NCBI RefSeq assembly: GCF_963678635.1
Contig: NC_087070.1
Location: 16,001,840 to 16,065,839, forward strand
Length of the DNA: 64,000 nucleotides
Direction of reading: 5' to 3'
Origin: Symsagittifera roscoffensis
Lineage: Eukaryota; Xenacoelomorpha; Acoela; Convolutidae
Below are positions 45,873 through 57,812 of this stretch, in pieces. The notes beneath the pieces were generated by a model that saw only the letters and a list, made by a program, of their open reading frames with translations, did no database searches and had not been told where the DNA came from. Each line of letters opens with the position of its first letter. Position 1 is the first letter of the stretch. A program made the position numbers and the translations under genes.

Positions 45873-46708
45873 ATACCAGGGTTGAGGTGCTCGATTTATG
45901 TTTCGACTTTCTCGACCGGAAATCGGTATGTTTTGACCGCCTCGACCAATTTACGGTATGTTTCTAAATTCTCGACCAAATTTTGATATGTTTTGACTTT
46001 CTAGACCAAACTTTGGTATAGTTCGACTTCCTTCAGATATGTTTCGACTTTCTCGACCAAAAATTGGTATGTTTCGACTCTGCTTGACATATGCTTCGAC
46101 TGCTCGGATTATGTTTCGGCTGTGCCCGGCTTATGTTTTGACTGTGCTCTACCTGTGTTTCAACTTTTTTGACCAACAATAGGTGTGTTTGGACTGTGCT
46201 CGACATATGTTTCGACTTTCTCGACTATCAAAAAACCAGAACAAATTGACAAAAAATTATACAGTATGCTTTCAGTCAATTTTTTGAGATCATGCTTGAT
46301 TTGAAAATAAATTACAATAAACTGTAAAATTCCTCCATCGAAAATTACTTTTCTTTCAAGTAGAATATCCCATTTTTGCTTTTATTTCCTTCACAAATTT
46401 GGACTTAAACTGTAGATGTGATGGCTGATTTGCGATAAGCAATTCTCCTCAAACGGTTGTCGCGATAATGCTCCACCGATGTTTCGACATTCTCGACCAA
46501 AATCAGGTATGTTTCGACTGTGCTTGACCTATGTTTTAATTTTCTCGACCAAAATTGGGTTTGTTTCGACTCTCTCGACAAAAATCGGGTATGTTTCGAT
46601 CTTGTGCTCCACTTAAAAATGCTTCTCGAACGCGGAATTTCAGTCGCAAAATTGCACTTGCTCGACTTTCAAAGTCGAAACATAAATTGAGCACCTCGAC
46701 CATGGTAT
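45873..46708. mobile_element. Inverted-repeat element filled with a 28-bp-type minisatellite
   Basis: Terminal repeats of about 38 bp (ATACCAGGGTTGAGGTGCTC... and the complement of ...GAGCACCTCGACCATGGTAT) agree at all but about three positions. The interior is mostly irregular units of about 27-30 bp of the form TTTCTCGACCAAAATTGGGTATGTTTCGAC, over about 45890-46250 and 46480-46600, with a non-repetitive middle. No coding capacity. The unit is a diverged relative of the unit in 51699-54610, and both elements have GGTTGAGGT near their left end. Confidence 0.8.
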
Positions 46709-46839
46709 AAGTTTGCATAACTTAAAAGTTATGTAAAATGATGTATTAAAAACAATAATTAGATGTTGGTAAGTATAATGAAAATAGATATACTGAACAC
46801 CTGCATCCAAGTTTAGGCGTAAGCAATCGACTATAACGG

Positions 46840-47725
46840 ATTATTATGAAGATTTTTTGACAATTATAATTGATTATAATTACCAAAATTAGGTGTTTAA
46901 AGGATTTATAATTGATTATAATCGTGATGTTTTCCAAGAGATTATAATCTCTTATAATCGATTATAATTGATTATAGTTCTTACAAAAACCCTTAAAATC
47001 AACTATAATCGATTTTAATCGATTATAATATCTTATTTTGCCGAAATTTTGTCAATTCAAAACTATATATGAATTATATCGCACGGGTTATTATTTTTGT
47101 GTCAATAAGAAAATCTCTAAAAGAGAGATCTCTTGAAAACTTTGGCTCATCTGAAAACAAAGTTTTACCACGAAACAAAAGTTTCATAGAGGTCCTTTCA
47201 TATGAGTGGAAAGGTTACCGCGGTAAAGGAAAAATAAATCTTCCGAATCAATCATGAAACTAAATCAGTTTAAAAAGCTTAAAATATGCATCACAAAAAA
47301 ACTCTAATGGGGGAGGAAATGAAAAAAACTTATAAATTTGAATTAATTGGAAAAATTTAAAAACATTTTTCTCAATTTTCATAGGAACCAACGTCTACAA
47401 AAAGCATAAAATATAAGCAATTTAGTGCAACTTCGAAGACAAAATGGACAAACAAACGAGATTATAATCAGTTATAATCGATTATAATGGATTTTTGTGC
47501 GAAACTAAAGAACTAGAAAATTGAATAAAAATAATGGATTATAATCAATTATAATCGATTATAATTGTATCAAAAAATAGACGAATAAATAATTGATTAT
47601 AATTGATTATAATGGATCATAATTATTTATAATTTGATTTTAAAAAGAGAGATTATAATCGAGTATTAATTGATTAAAATCGATTGTTTCTCAATTTTAG
47701 TAAGAATGGTACTAAAATCGTAATA
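46840..47725. repeat. GATTATAATC-type arrays
   Basis: Blocks at about 46840-47040 and 47455-47725 are largely made of GATTATAATC and one-base variants, in places several decamers in register (TTATAATCGATTATAATTGATTATAG). The intervening 400 bp is ordinary AT-rich sequence. Confidence 0.8.
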
Positions 47726-50700
47726 TAATCAATTATTAACGCTTGCAACTGGATGCGGGCAGCTTGGTTATTCCAATCTTATTAAGTACTAACAGTAGGT
47801 TTTACTTTCCAAAATACACCGGGTTTCTCAAAGTTTTCCGGCTGTAGTTTGCCGAGCAGGCGGCGATTCTCTTGCAATCTGGCCAGGGCCGTCCGTTTCA
47901 TTGTTTCAGATTGCCGTTTGTTGGTTGCAGAATCAGTCTCTTAGCTTACACTTTCACAAAACTTGTGAATGTTTTTCTTGTAATGTTTTTTTTTAGTATT
48001 CGTTTTAAAATAGAATTTTAGCGAACAATAAGGAAAATTTTGATGTGGTTGATGGTTCTCAATTATTCAATTATATATCAGGACAACAAAACGAGACACT
48101 GAACAGGTTGCAAAAATTTGCATTCGCATAACAGCGTCAGAAAATCTGCATGTGTGTACATTTTATTTGTGCTTTTCGCAAAGTCACTCTTTCTGCTTCA
48201 AGAAAATTTTTTATTTTGTTTAAAATAAAAAATATCAAACAATTAATTCATCTTGCTTAACACCTGAAGACTAATATTATTTGCACCCGCATCAGCTACT
48301 TTGAAAATCGGAGTCCTTTGTTATGATCTGTGAAAAGGCCGGCGCAGTTTGCATAATTTCCTTCTTTCAACGTCTTATAGAGAACATCATCCGGGAAGCA
48401 GGCGACTGTATTTGGTAGCTCAGCCAGGATAACAGGATAATAAATAAAAACAAGACTGCTCGTATCAGGCCGAAGCCCTGAATATTCCGACTGCCTATTA
48501 AGGTCAATGAAACAAAAATTAACATGAAAAAAATAAATGTAATAAAAAAAAATTAAGAAAAAAATAAAATTTGAGATTTTTTTGAAAATCATCACACCAC
48601 ACGACATATAAAGTACAAAGTGATAGCTTTAGCTCCTAGTAACATATCAATTATTGCAAATAAGCTTCCTTTAACCCATTTGGAACGATTTCTAAGACGG
48701 ATTAAATCTCCGCTTACGCGTTAATAGCGCGAAATATATCGCGCGTTAATTGTCCCAAATTGTCCAAAATGGCAATCGTTAAACCCCCATAACTTTACCA
48801 AAAATAATCACGGGTGAAATATTTTTTCAAGTTTAAGCTCAGGACAACAATACTTTTTGAATGATATTTTAAAAAATTGGTCAAAAATGGCTAGGTAAAA
48901 AGTTGAAATTTGTCTGAAGAAAATTAAAACACACCCCGAGCACAAATATTCCGTTACTTTCGTATCGAAAGTCGGAAAAACATTGAAAAAGATTTATCAT
49001 TCTCCAATATTTAAAGCACAAAAAGAATTTTTGTTGCTGGTTAAGTTTTTGAAAAGTTATGCTTGTACTTATCTAAACTTGTTATATTGTAATGATTTCT
49101 AGTTTAGAACGCATGCTTCTTAGAACTGAAAGGCTCGCTGGTAAAAAGCAGCTGGTAATATGTAATAAGTCACATCCACACTGTAGAGAAATTACTTGAC
49201 AAAAGACCAAATCAAGATTTTAAGAAACCCAATTTTTTTGTATCCAGCTTGGGAAAAATCATCTAATCGAGGACAAAATCAATATCCACGGCCGAGAAAA
49301 ACGACTTGGTTTTATTTCTTAAATAAACTTATGTAAAGAGTAAGATTGGAATTACAAAGGATGAGTTTAATTCATTTTTTTGGTAAAAACGACTAGTTGT
49401 TAACAAATTGGGCACATATTTTTGCTGAAAGAATTAGCTGGATACAAGTGTTACACACGCCAAACTCTGTTAGAATTTTTATTTGAAGAGAACAAACACG
49501 AGCTTACGCTGGTTACTTTTTTATAGTAATAAAACGAATAAGAAAAACCGGCGGAGGAGTAAGTTTTACCCATGCAGATACAAGCATAATTATAGTGACA
49601 AAAAAAATTAAGGTATCTCAAAATCTTTCCTCTTTTTTTTAACTTATAAAAGTGTTTTATAAAGTATTTTATGTGTCCAACTGAGAAAATACACAAGCTT
49701 ACATGGTTTATTTTTTTAAGGTAAAACGAATTAGAAAAACCGGTGGAGGGGTAAGTTTTACCCATGCAGATACAAACATAATTATAGTGAAAACAAAAAA
49801 ATTGAGGTATCTCGAAAACTTTCTGCCTGTTGTTAACTTATAAAAGTGTTTTAAAAGAGTTAACAAAAAACTAAAACTAATAAACAATCGTGGGATTGCA
49901 AAATTTAGTGATATCACCATCTTTAGTTATTGGAGGGAAACTATAAAAACAATTTATGATTTAAAGGGAAGGGGAGAATGGGCGAATCAATTGATAGGGT
50001 TCAAAAAATTAACTCCAAAGATCAGAAAAATTGTGAAGGGATGTTACAAAAAAGGCTTTTTTGTGGTAGAAGCAAGGCATTGCGTATACAGTGTGATAGC
50101 TGGTTCACAATCTGTCAGGTGGCGTTAACTTTGGCATGCCGCGATTTTGAATGATAGTGCGTACATATGAAGGTAACGTTTGCCAGGTCATGTCATGGTT
50201 TTTTCGGATTAAATTCAGCTGGTAACGGGATTTGAAGAAGAAAAAAATAAGGTTTATAACGACTTCGTTTTAAGCTAATGCGTTAAAACTTTGAGCAAAA
50301 AATGAATTGCTGCTCTTGACAGTAAGTTTTTGTTCATCATGAAGGCCTGGAGCGTATCGGGTGCACAAAATATCCATTTTTTTCTGACCTGGGTGAAAAC
50401 AGATACGATTTTTGTAGGCTTGTTAACCATCCCAATTGGTGAATTCATATAATCAAGGACAAAATCATTATCCATGGCAAATCAAAACATTTTTTTATTT
50501 CCTAAGCAAACATAAACAATTAGTAAGTTTGAGCATACATAGGATGAATTTAAATCCATTTTCCAGTGAAACCGATTGATTGATAACAAATTGGGCACAA
50601 ATTTTTGCTATTTTACAAGCAGTTGTGGCAAAATATTTAAACATCAAATGTTCACCCTTATGTTTGCCGCTTGAAAGATATAGCTGGATGTAAATGTTGC

Positions 50701-51698
50701 AGACGTCGTGCACTGTTTGAATCATTTGTCTACATATAGGGCAAGAGATCTTCGCAAGTGACGTTTGTGTTATTTTTTTGAGCTACAAGCTACACAAAAT
50801 TAAATGAGGAGGTTGTGGAAACATTGAGATTACTTTTTATTTTGACTACAACTTTCCAAGCAGATAAGGCATTCTGTTGCCATATTTCTTTTTTTTTCGG
50901 TTTGATCTCAAATAATTTAATTTCTTATTTTTTGACATGCTGAGATTGAGATTGATTAGGAGCTTTAATAAGTTAGGAGGTTTAATTATTGTGCTTTGAA
51001 ACGCATGTTGCATAAAATTTTCCTAAGAAAGTAGAGAAATAGGAAAACACTGGAACTCAATTATTTCTACTAGAACACCTTTGTAATAAGCAATCGTTTT
51101 AATCTAAAGGAAGTTATCACATTGTTTATTTGTTTGACATGATTCAGGGTGATCAACTACATTAAAAAAGATAGGCAAAAATTAAGAGATAGGATAAGTC
51201 AAATACAGGTCCTGACATTATTATGACCAATTTCTGTTGGCCTCACTTCAAATTGAAGCGGCTATAAGTACGGACAATTTTCCACTTATACATAACTCGC
51301 GCGATGAAACCAAGAAAACCTTAATCGAGCAGCGTTTCCATTCGAATTTTATTCTAGTGCAAGCATACTCGCTTGACAATCCAAAGATTTTCGGATCGAA
51401 GCCCATACGCTTTCAGTTTTGTAAAATCAGTCTGAGTTTCAAAAAAGCAACCCAGGCATACATGTTTCTCACTTTCTTCGTAGGTCGGCACAAAATATCA
51501 ATACGCGCATAAACTAGTCCAGAAACTAGCAAGCAATTGGTTCGAAAAAGAACCAGCAAAATACTAAATTTTATATGGCACGTTGTGCTTCAAATCAACT
51601 GTGCCAGCCAATTTCTATTTGTTTTGCAATTTAATCAACCAGATGAGTAATAGCCCTCCAGAAAATCAAAGCAGCGACAAGAAAAATTTTGTAAAACT
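47726..51698. other. No gene recognised; several unclassified repeats
   Basis: Contains the dispersed GAAGCCCTGAA-n-TTCGACTGC repeat (48450-48500) with its CGCGCGTTAATTGTCCCAAATT partner (48740-48775). A tandem pair of about 170-190 bp lies at 49500-49690 and 49692-49862 (AGAAAAACCGGYGGAGG, period 192). Two direct copies of a longer repeat lie at about 49240-49460 and 50440-50720 (GAGGACAAAATCA, AACAAATTGGGCACA, AGCTGGAT). The 51238-51465 segment has a relative at 56014-56240. None shows a recognisable protein. Confidence 0.6.
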
Positions 51699-54610
51699 GG
51701 GTTGAGGTTCCAGACTCATGTCCAGATTTTCGCGACAAATTTTGGCATGTTCAGTCTTTCCAAACCAAATTTAGGCTTGTCCAGTCTTTTGAGACCAAAA
51801 CGTGGCATTTCCAGACTTTCGCGACCATGATGATCCGTCGCGACTTTCGCAACCGAAGCGGACGTGGAGGGACCTAAACATCCCGAGTCGTATTTGGTAT
51901 GTCCAGACTTTAGCGACCAAGGTTTCCCATTCCCTGACTTTCGCGAAGGAAAAACTCAGGCGCGACTTTCGAGACCAATCGGATACGGCGCAACCCTGCG
52001 GCTCAGAAACGGCGCGACCAGCGCGACCAAACTCAGTCATTTCCAGACTTTCAAGACCGAGATGGAGACCGCGCGACAAAGTCTTTCAGTGCTATCACTC
52101 CCGAGGTGGAGACGACGCGGCTTTCGCGACCAAGTTGGATACGGTGCGACTCAGGAAACGGCGCGACTCAAAAAGCAACGGCGCTACCGGCCTGGTTAGC
52201 GCGACCAAAATTGCAATTGCGACCGAGGTGGAGAAGGCGCGTCTTTCTAGACCGAGGCGGAGATCGCGACCGAGGTGGAGAAGGCGCGTCTTTCTAGACC
52301 GAGGCGGAGATGGCGCGGCTTTCTAGACCGGAGATGGCGCGTCTTTCAAGACAATCGCGACCGAGGTGGGGAAGGCGCGTCTTTCTAGACCGAGGCGGAG
52401 ATGGCGCAACCAAGAAACAATTCTTCGCGACAGTGGTGGATGCGGCGCGTCTTTAGCAATTAGAAAGAAGACGGCCCAGACCAAGGTGGACACGGCGCGA
52501 CTTTCCAGAACAAGGCGGAGATGGCGCGACTTTCCAGACCAAGGCGGAGACGGCTCGACCGAGAATCAATTCCTCGCGACCAAGGTGGAGGCTGCTCGAC
52601 TTTGCCGACCAAGGCGGAGACGGCATGACCAAGAATCAATTCCTCGCGACCAAGGCGGAGGCGGCTCGACTTTGCCGACCAAGGCGGAGACGGCGCGACT
52701 TTCACGACCAAGGCGGAGACGGCACGACTTACCAGACCAACGCGGCGCGACCAAGAATCAATTCCTCGCGACCAAGGCGGAGACGGCGCGATTTTCCAGA
52801 CCAAGGCGGAGACGGCGCGATTTTCCAGACCAAGGCGGAGAAGGCGCAATTTTTCAGACCAAGACGCAGACGGTGCGACTTTCTAGACTGAGGCGGAGGC
52901 AACGCGACCAAGAAACAATTCTTCGCGGCCGTGGTGGATGCGGCGCAATTTTAGCAATCAGATAGGAGACGGCCCAGACCAAGGCGGATACGGCGCAACT
53001 TTCCAGACGAAGGCGCCAAGGCGCAACTTTATAGCCCAACGCAGAGACGGCGCGCCAAAAATTAATTCCTCGCGGCCGAGGTGGATGCGGTGCAATTTTT
53101 CATACCAGAGTGGAGTCGGCATGCGTTTCCTAGACCAAGGCGGAGACGGCGCAATTTTCCAGACCAAGGCAAAAACGGCGCGACTTCCCAGATTAAGGCG
53201 GATACGGCGCAACTTTCCATACCAGGGCGGAGTTGGCATAGGTTTCTAGACCAAGGCGGAGACGACGCGACTTTCCAAACCGAGGCGGAGACGGCGTGAC
53301 CAAAACTTATTCTTCGCCCCTGTGGTGGATATGGCGCATTTTTGCCGATCAGAGTGGAGACTGCTCCTACCGAGGCGGACACGGTGCGACTATCCAGACT
53401 AAGGCGGAGAGGGTGCGACTTTCCAGACCAAGAAGGATGCGGCAAAACAATTAACTGTCAAAACAGTGCAATTTTTTTTCCTGTCCAATGGTTCATTTTA
53501 TAATTATTTTTTTATCATTTCAATTTATTTTGAATAGTTTACCTTTTCTTTCAGAATTTTTCAGAAAAGACACTTCACTGCTGAAATCTCAAAAAATTAC
53601 CTACTTTTATCGTTTTTCTACATTTTGTTTCATTCCGGATTTAAATTGTCACATTCTATTCCTCTAAAGTAAGATTCATTAACTATCAATCCAACTCAAG
53701 AAAAATCTGAATCAAAATTTTTACACTTTTTAAAGCATTTTCTATAGTCTTATGTTCTATTGCTCTTTCAATGATCTATCATTTTTCTATGTTCTATACT
53801 CTTAGTGAAAACGATTAAAGATTGAAAATTTTCCCTATTTTTGGGGCTGAAAAGTAAAGGTTTTTTGAAGTTAAGCAAAATCGCGCCTTCTCACCTCGGT
53901 CCCGAAGAATTGTTTCTTGGTCGCGCCGTCACCGCCTTGGTCTAGAAAATTGCGGCAAGTTCGCCTTGGTCTGGAAAGTTGCGCCGTCTCCACCTTGGTC
54001 TGCAAAGTCGCGACGTCTCCTCCCTGGTCGCAAAATTTGCACCGTATCCGCCATGGTCGCGCCGGGGTTTGCGCCGCATCCAGATTTAGACCCAAATTGC
54101 ATGGTCGCTCCGAGAGCTTGAGTCTGGAAAGTCTGGATACGAGTCACGCCCCGGGTCGCGCCGCATCCGGATTCAGACCTAAGTTGCATGGTCGCTCCGA
54201 GAGTTTGAGTCTGGAAAGTCTGGATACGAGTCACGCCAAGGGTTGAGCCGCATCTGGATTCAGACCCAAATTGCACAGTCGCGCCGAGAGTTTGAGTCTT
54301 TAAAAACTGGACATAAAGTCTGGAAAGTCTGGACATGAGTCGCACCGTAGGTCGAGAAATTCTTTACATACCAAAATTTGGTCTCAAAAGTTTGGACATG
54401 GGTCGCGAAAGTCTGGACACAGACTTTCGCGACTCATGTCCAGACTTTTGCGACCAAATGTTGGTATGTCCAGACTTTCGCGAGCCAATGCGCGACTCAT
54501 GTCAAGACTTTCCAGACTCAAACTCTCGGCGCGACTATGCAATTTGGGTCTGAATCCGGATACTGTGCGATCCTCAAAGTCTGGACATGAGTCTGGGACC
54601 TCGATCCGGG
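51699..54610. mobile_element. Large fold-back-like element of inverted 29-bp minisatellites
   Basis: Termini GGTTGAGGTTCCAGACTCATGTCCAGA (left) and its near complement TCTGGACATGAGTCTGGGACC (right) are inverted repeats. The left arm (to about 53450) is some 1.7 kb of degenerate units close to 29 bp, TTTCCAGACCAAGGCGGAGACGGCGCGAC. The right arm (about 53873-54350) has the same units reversed (GGTCTGGAAAGTCGCGCCGTCTCC), then longer GTCTGGA-rich units. A 420-bp AT-rich non-repetitive centre separates the arms. The arms are strongly G+C-rich compared with the window. Because 29 is not a multiple of three, open frames appear in several frames of both strands; I regard these as artefacts. The architecture resembles FB/Galileo-type fold-back transposons, but no transposase is present. 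Confidence 0.8.
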
Positions 54611-57296
54611 AAATCGAAGCGTTTTAAGTTATAGCTCTCCAGTAAAAATCCACTGATAAGAAAAAATATGCAAAGAGCATTGACATGTATATCGCAATCT
54701 TATTACATTTAATTCACAACTATATGCAGCGGCGCTTATGTAATTGATAACATTACATGAATGCCCTTTTCGCATGAGTGCATTTCAATTTAAAGCACAT
54801 CATTTATTGTAAGCTACTTATTGTTTGGCAAAGTGCGCTGGGTGCTATAATTTTATTTGGCAAGTCTATTTGGGAAGAGATCGTGATTTTTTTTCCTTTT
54901 CAACAGGTTCGTTCAGTTTGATTAATTTAGACATAACCAGTCGCTGCCAAAAAAACGCTTTTTTGGAAAACTGATGCGAAATCTTTGAATAAAAATTACG
55001 GAGCTAATGTGCAATCAAAATTTTGTGTCCCAGCATTTTTAAAAGTGGAGTACAAAACCATGACAAAACAAACTTATAATGAAAGTCACAATCGAGCTTT
55101 TTTTCTTTGTAGTTTTTTCTAATGACATCCATGTTCTGAATATTGGCTAGGTTCAACGAACGAGAAAACTGTGCGTGGAAATCATTTAAATCTAAGCTAT
55201 GCATAAAAACGTTTTTGTAAAATGCACAAGGTTTCACGAAATAATAAAATTCATTGTTTTTTCTTGGCTGAGAATAGGTTTTTAGATATTTGTATTACGT
55301 GCCCATTAGCCAGCATAGCAAAATTCTATAACTTGACTGTTATTGATTGCAGTAAATGAGGTTTTAGTTTCAATAATGTTTATACGTCTGAAACTTAAAA
55401 ATTAAGGAACAAGATCATGTGTGATATGCCTATAACAAATTTGTTAGTTCCGACCAGTTTTGATGAAAGTGACAGATTATCAGTATTTGTTCTCGGGGTG
55501 GTTTTTTCTCCTCCAGACATAATTCGATCTTTTACTTTTTATTTTTGGCCAATTTTTTTTGAAATCATCTAAACTTTTTTTGTTGTCCTGAGCCATGACA
55601 TTTTACGCGTGATCATTTTTCGTAAAGTACGAGGCTTTAATAATTGCATTTTGGCTTATTTGGCACAAAAAACGCGCGATATTTATCTCGCTTTAAATTT
55701 CGTGCTTTAAAAACTACTTTCAAGTCTCGTCGTCTTAGGAACAGTTTTTTTATTCATAGTTTGGATCAGCATTTTGGCTTGCATCAGTTCAATTTGAATT
55801 AGTTTTGAGAGCGCGACCTTTTGTCTCGCAAAAAATGACGCAAAATATGTTCAGCATAAAACAAATTCAGACTGCTCGTAAGTCAAGGCAAAGCCCTGAA
55901 TGTTTCGACTACCCCTTCACTGGTTTCGAACAGTATGATCTATAAACTTTAATCAGCCAATATCAAATGCAAGTGCTAATATACGACTAGCTCTGAGAAG
56001 AACTATGAAGACTAATTGTAGCTGCCCTCATTTCGAAATGAAACGGTTTCGACTGCGGATGATTTTGCACGCATAAATAATTTGTGTAGTAAAATCAAGA
56101 AAAACTTTAGCGTTGCCATCTATTTTTCAGTCCAATGCAAGTACATTTGCTTTGAAAACCATGGGTTTCCAGATTGATATCCATTCGCTGTCACCTTTTT
56201 CAAAATTGTTGAATCAGAAAAAAAAGACACCTCAGGCATATATATAGAAAATTGAAACAAATCTTCAATGCATGGTTAAACTAGTCCAGAAACGAAATTA
56301 AATATGGAATTAAAAAAACAGAAAAAAAATTTTAAACTTTCAATCTGATTATAGCATACGTGCTTTAATCATCGCATAAGCGCGCATGGCATATAGCGTT
56401 TTCAATCAATTTTGTCCGTTCCTGTTCACTTTGTAATGAAATCAACAAGAGGGGGTTCATTGGTCATTTTTTGTTGGCTTGTTGGTTGTCTCACTCCAAG
56501 AAAAGGCAGAAATAACGTCTTGCCGTCAAGATTGCGGGATGATCGAACACTTTTGCGTAAACGTAACATCAGATGGCTGGGAAAATAATATGCGGAACTC
56601 TACATCACCAAGGGAGGTCAACGAGGTACTTACAAAAACAAATATCCTTAGGGTTAGAGTTCAAGTAGAAAAAAACACAAGGGTGAATCAAAAAGTAAAA
56701 AAGTAAAAGAACGCAGCACTGACAAATTGTTCTGACATGGGGAGAAGCCTCATAAATCTGGGGTTAACACTTTCGATTGGGTGATGGCCTTACTGTTCCC
56801 CTTACTTTAAGATCACAACATCACTAAAAGCTCGGGATCTTCTGTATCAAACGCTTTTGTCTGCTCTACGAGAAAAAAATATCTAAATTTCTAGAAATCT
56901 TCTACTAGACGTTAAAAATCATGTGTGCAGTTGTTTTCGGGATGAAATCTGATTTGCTTAGCCATAATTAGTTGAAGCTTTTTGATGAAGTGAAGCAAGC
57001 GATTGAAAATTAGCATCTCAAACACTGTGGAAAGAAGTTGGCTATTGAAGCTGAGAATACCGGGAAATATCTATCACCTGAAATGATTAAACTTAAATAC
57101 TATTCGAGCAGCATTGCCAACCACATTTCAGTCACCATTTTAGTCAGGGGGGGCAAGCATACTTTCTTGGCAATCCAAAGGTATTTATTTCGATTATTTC
57201 ACCTGCAATGACCTTCAGTCAAACTTAAAGTTCAAGTGAAATAAAAATGCACAGTCGTCAATCAAAGGTGACTTCTTTAAAATATCCAATTTTTCT
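54611..57296. other. No gene recognised
   Basis: AT-rich with short frames. It holds a copy of the GAAGCCCTGAA-type repeat (55865-55915) and, at 56014-56240, the relative of 51238-51465. Confidence 0.4.
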
Positions 57297-57385
57297 AGAG
57301 GCGCCTTCGGCGCCAATATATACTAATTTTGAGGGGGGAGCACGCGCCAAAAAAATGACTTTTTTTGTCAAAAGTTTCCATTAAG
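57297..57385. repeat. CAGGGGCGGATTTAG-type MITE fragment split by the family-L insertion
   Basis: GGCGCCTTCGGCGCCAATATATACTAATTTTGA, then GCACGCGCCAAAAAAATGAC and GTCAAAAGTTTCC, match the middle of the MITE at 29784-30136. The match ends where the family-L LTR begins (57386), so the retroelement inserted into this MITE. The last 5 bp, TTAAG, are the candidate target duplication. Confidence 0.7.
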
Positions 57386-57812
57386 TGAGTTATGACCGAT
57401 TTGGTTAACTCATAGAGTAATTTCGGATAGGGTACACCGTCTGCTCGTCACGCTATCTTATTTTCGGCCGGATAGATTCGTGCAACTTCTTAGTCTAATA
57501 CCGATCCTAATCTTACTCTTATACTATCTAGTCTCAGGTTGTTTAACTAGTCTCTGCTAGGCTCAATAGATCTAGGGTATACTGGTTTATTGCGGTTGCT
57601 GAAGTGCTCGGGAGAGTCCAACTAATTTCTAAGTTAAATTCAAATCTCTCTGGTGCTGAAATTACAAGTAACTTCAGCACTTACAAATAAGTGGGTTGTT
57701 AGTTAGATGGATCATGATTGGTTAATATTAAATACTTTACATTGGTAAAATATCTAAATTATCCAATCATAAAATGTAGTTTAGATCAGGTTCCACCCAT
57801 CCGGGTTTTACA
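57386..57812 (-). repeat. Family-L 3' LTR of the glycoprotein-bearing element
   Basis: 427 bp, in minus sense starting TGTAAAACCCGG (57812) and ending ATAACTCA (57386). It aligns with 11352-11744, 7274-7651 and 16715-17061. In minus sense it contains an AACCAATCAT CCAAT motif, the hairpin at 57653-57680, AATAAA (57601-57596) and a TATAAGAGTAAG box (from 57523). The outer end is a palindrome, TGAGTTA-tg-ACC-gattt-GGT-TAACTCA. TG...CA ends, a TATA-like box and its position 3' of the genes fit an LTR. The 5' LTR would lie beyond the window, so this cannot be confirmed here. Confidence 0.75.
57518..57523 (-). promoter_or_regulatory. TATA-like box of the family-L LTR
   Basis: TATAAG followed by AGTAAGATTA in minus sense; the same box occurs in the copies at 11352-11744 and 16715-17061 (GATATAAGAGTAAG) and is mutated in 7274-7651. 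It faces the direction of the three ORFs. Confidence 0.5.

Noticed and set aside
52366-53445. Long open frames in several frames and on both strands, up to 199 codons, rich in Arg, Pro, Ser and Trp
   Set aside because: They arise because the G+C-rich 29-bp tandem unit lacks stops and cycles through all frames. Overlapping frames on both strands with the same repeat logic are not independent genes.
51699-54610. CRISPR-like regularly spaced repeats
   Set aside because: Units are contiguous and degenerate with no unique spacers, in a eukaryotic sequence with spliced genes.
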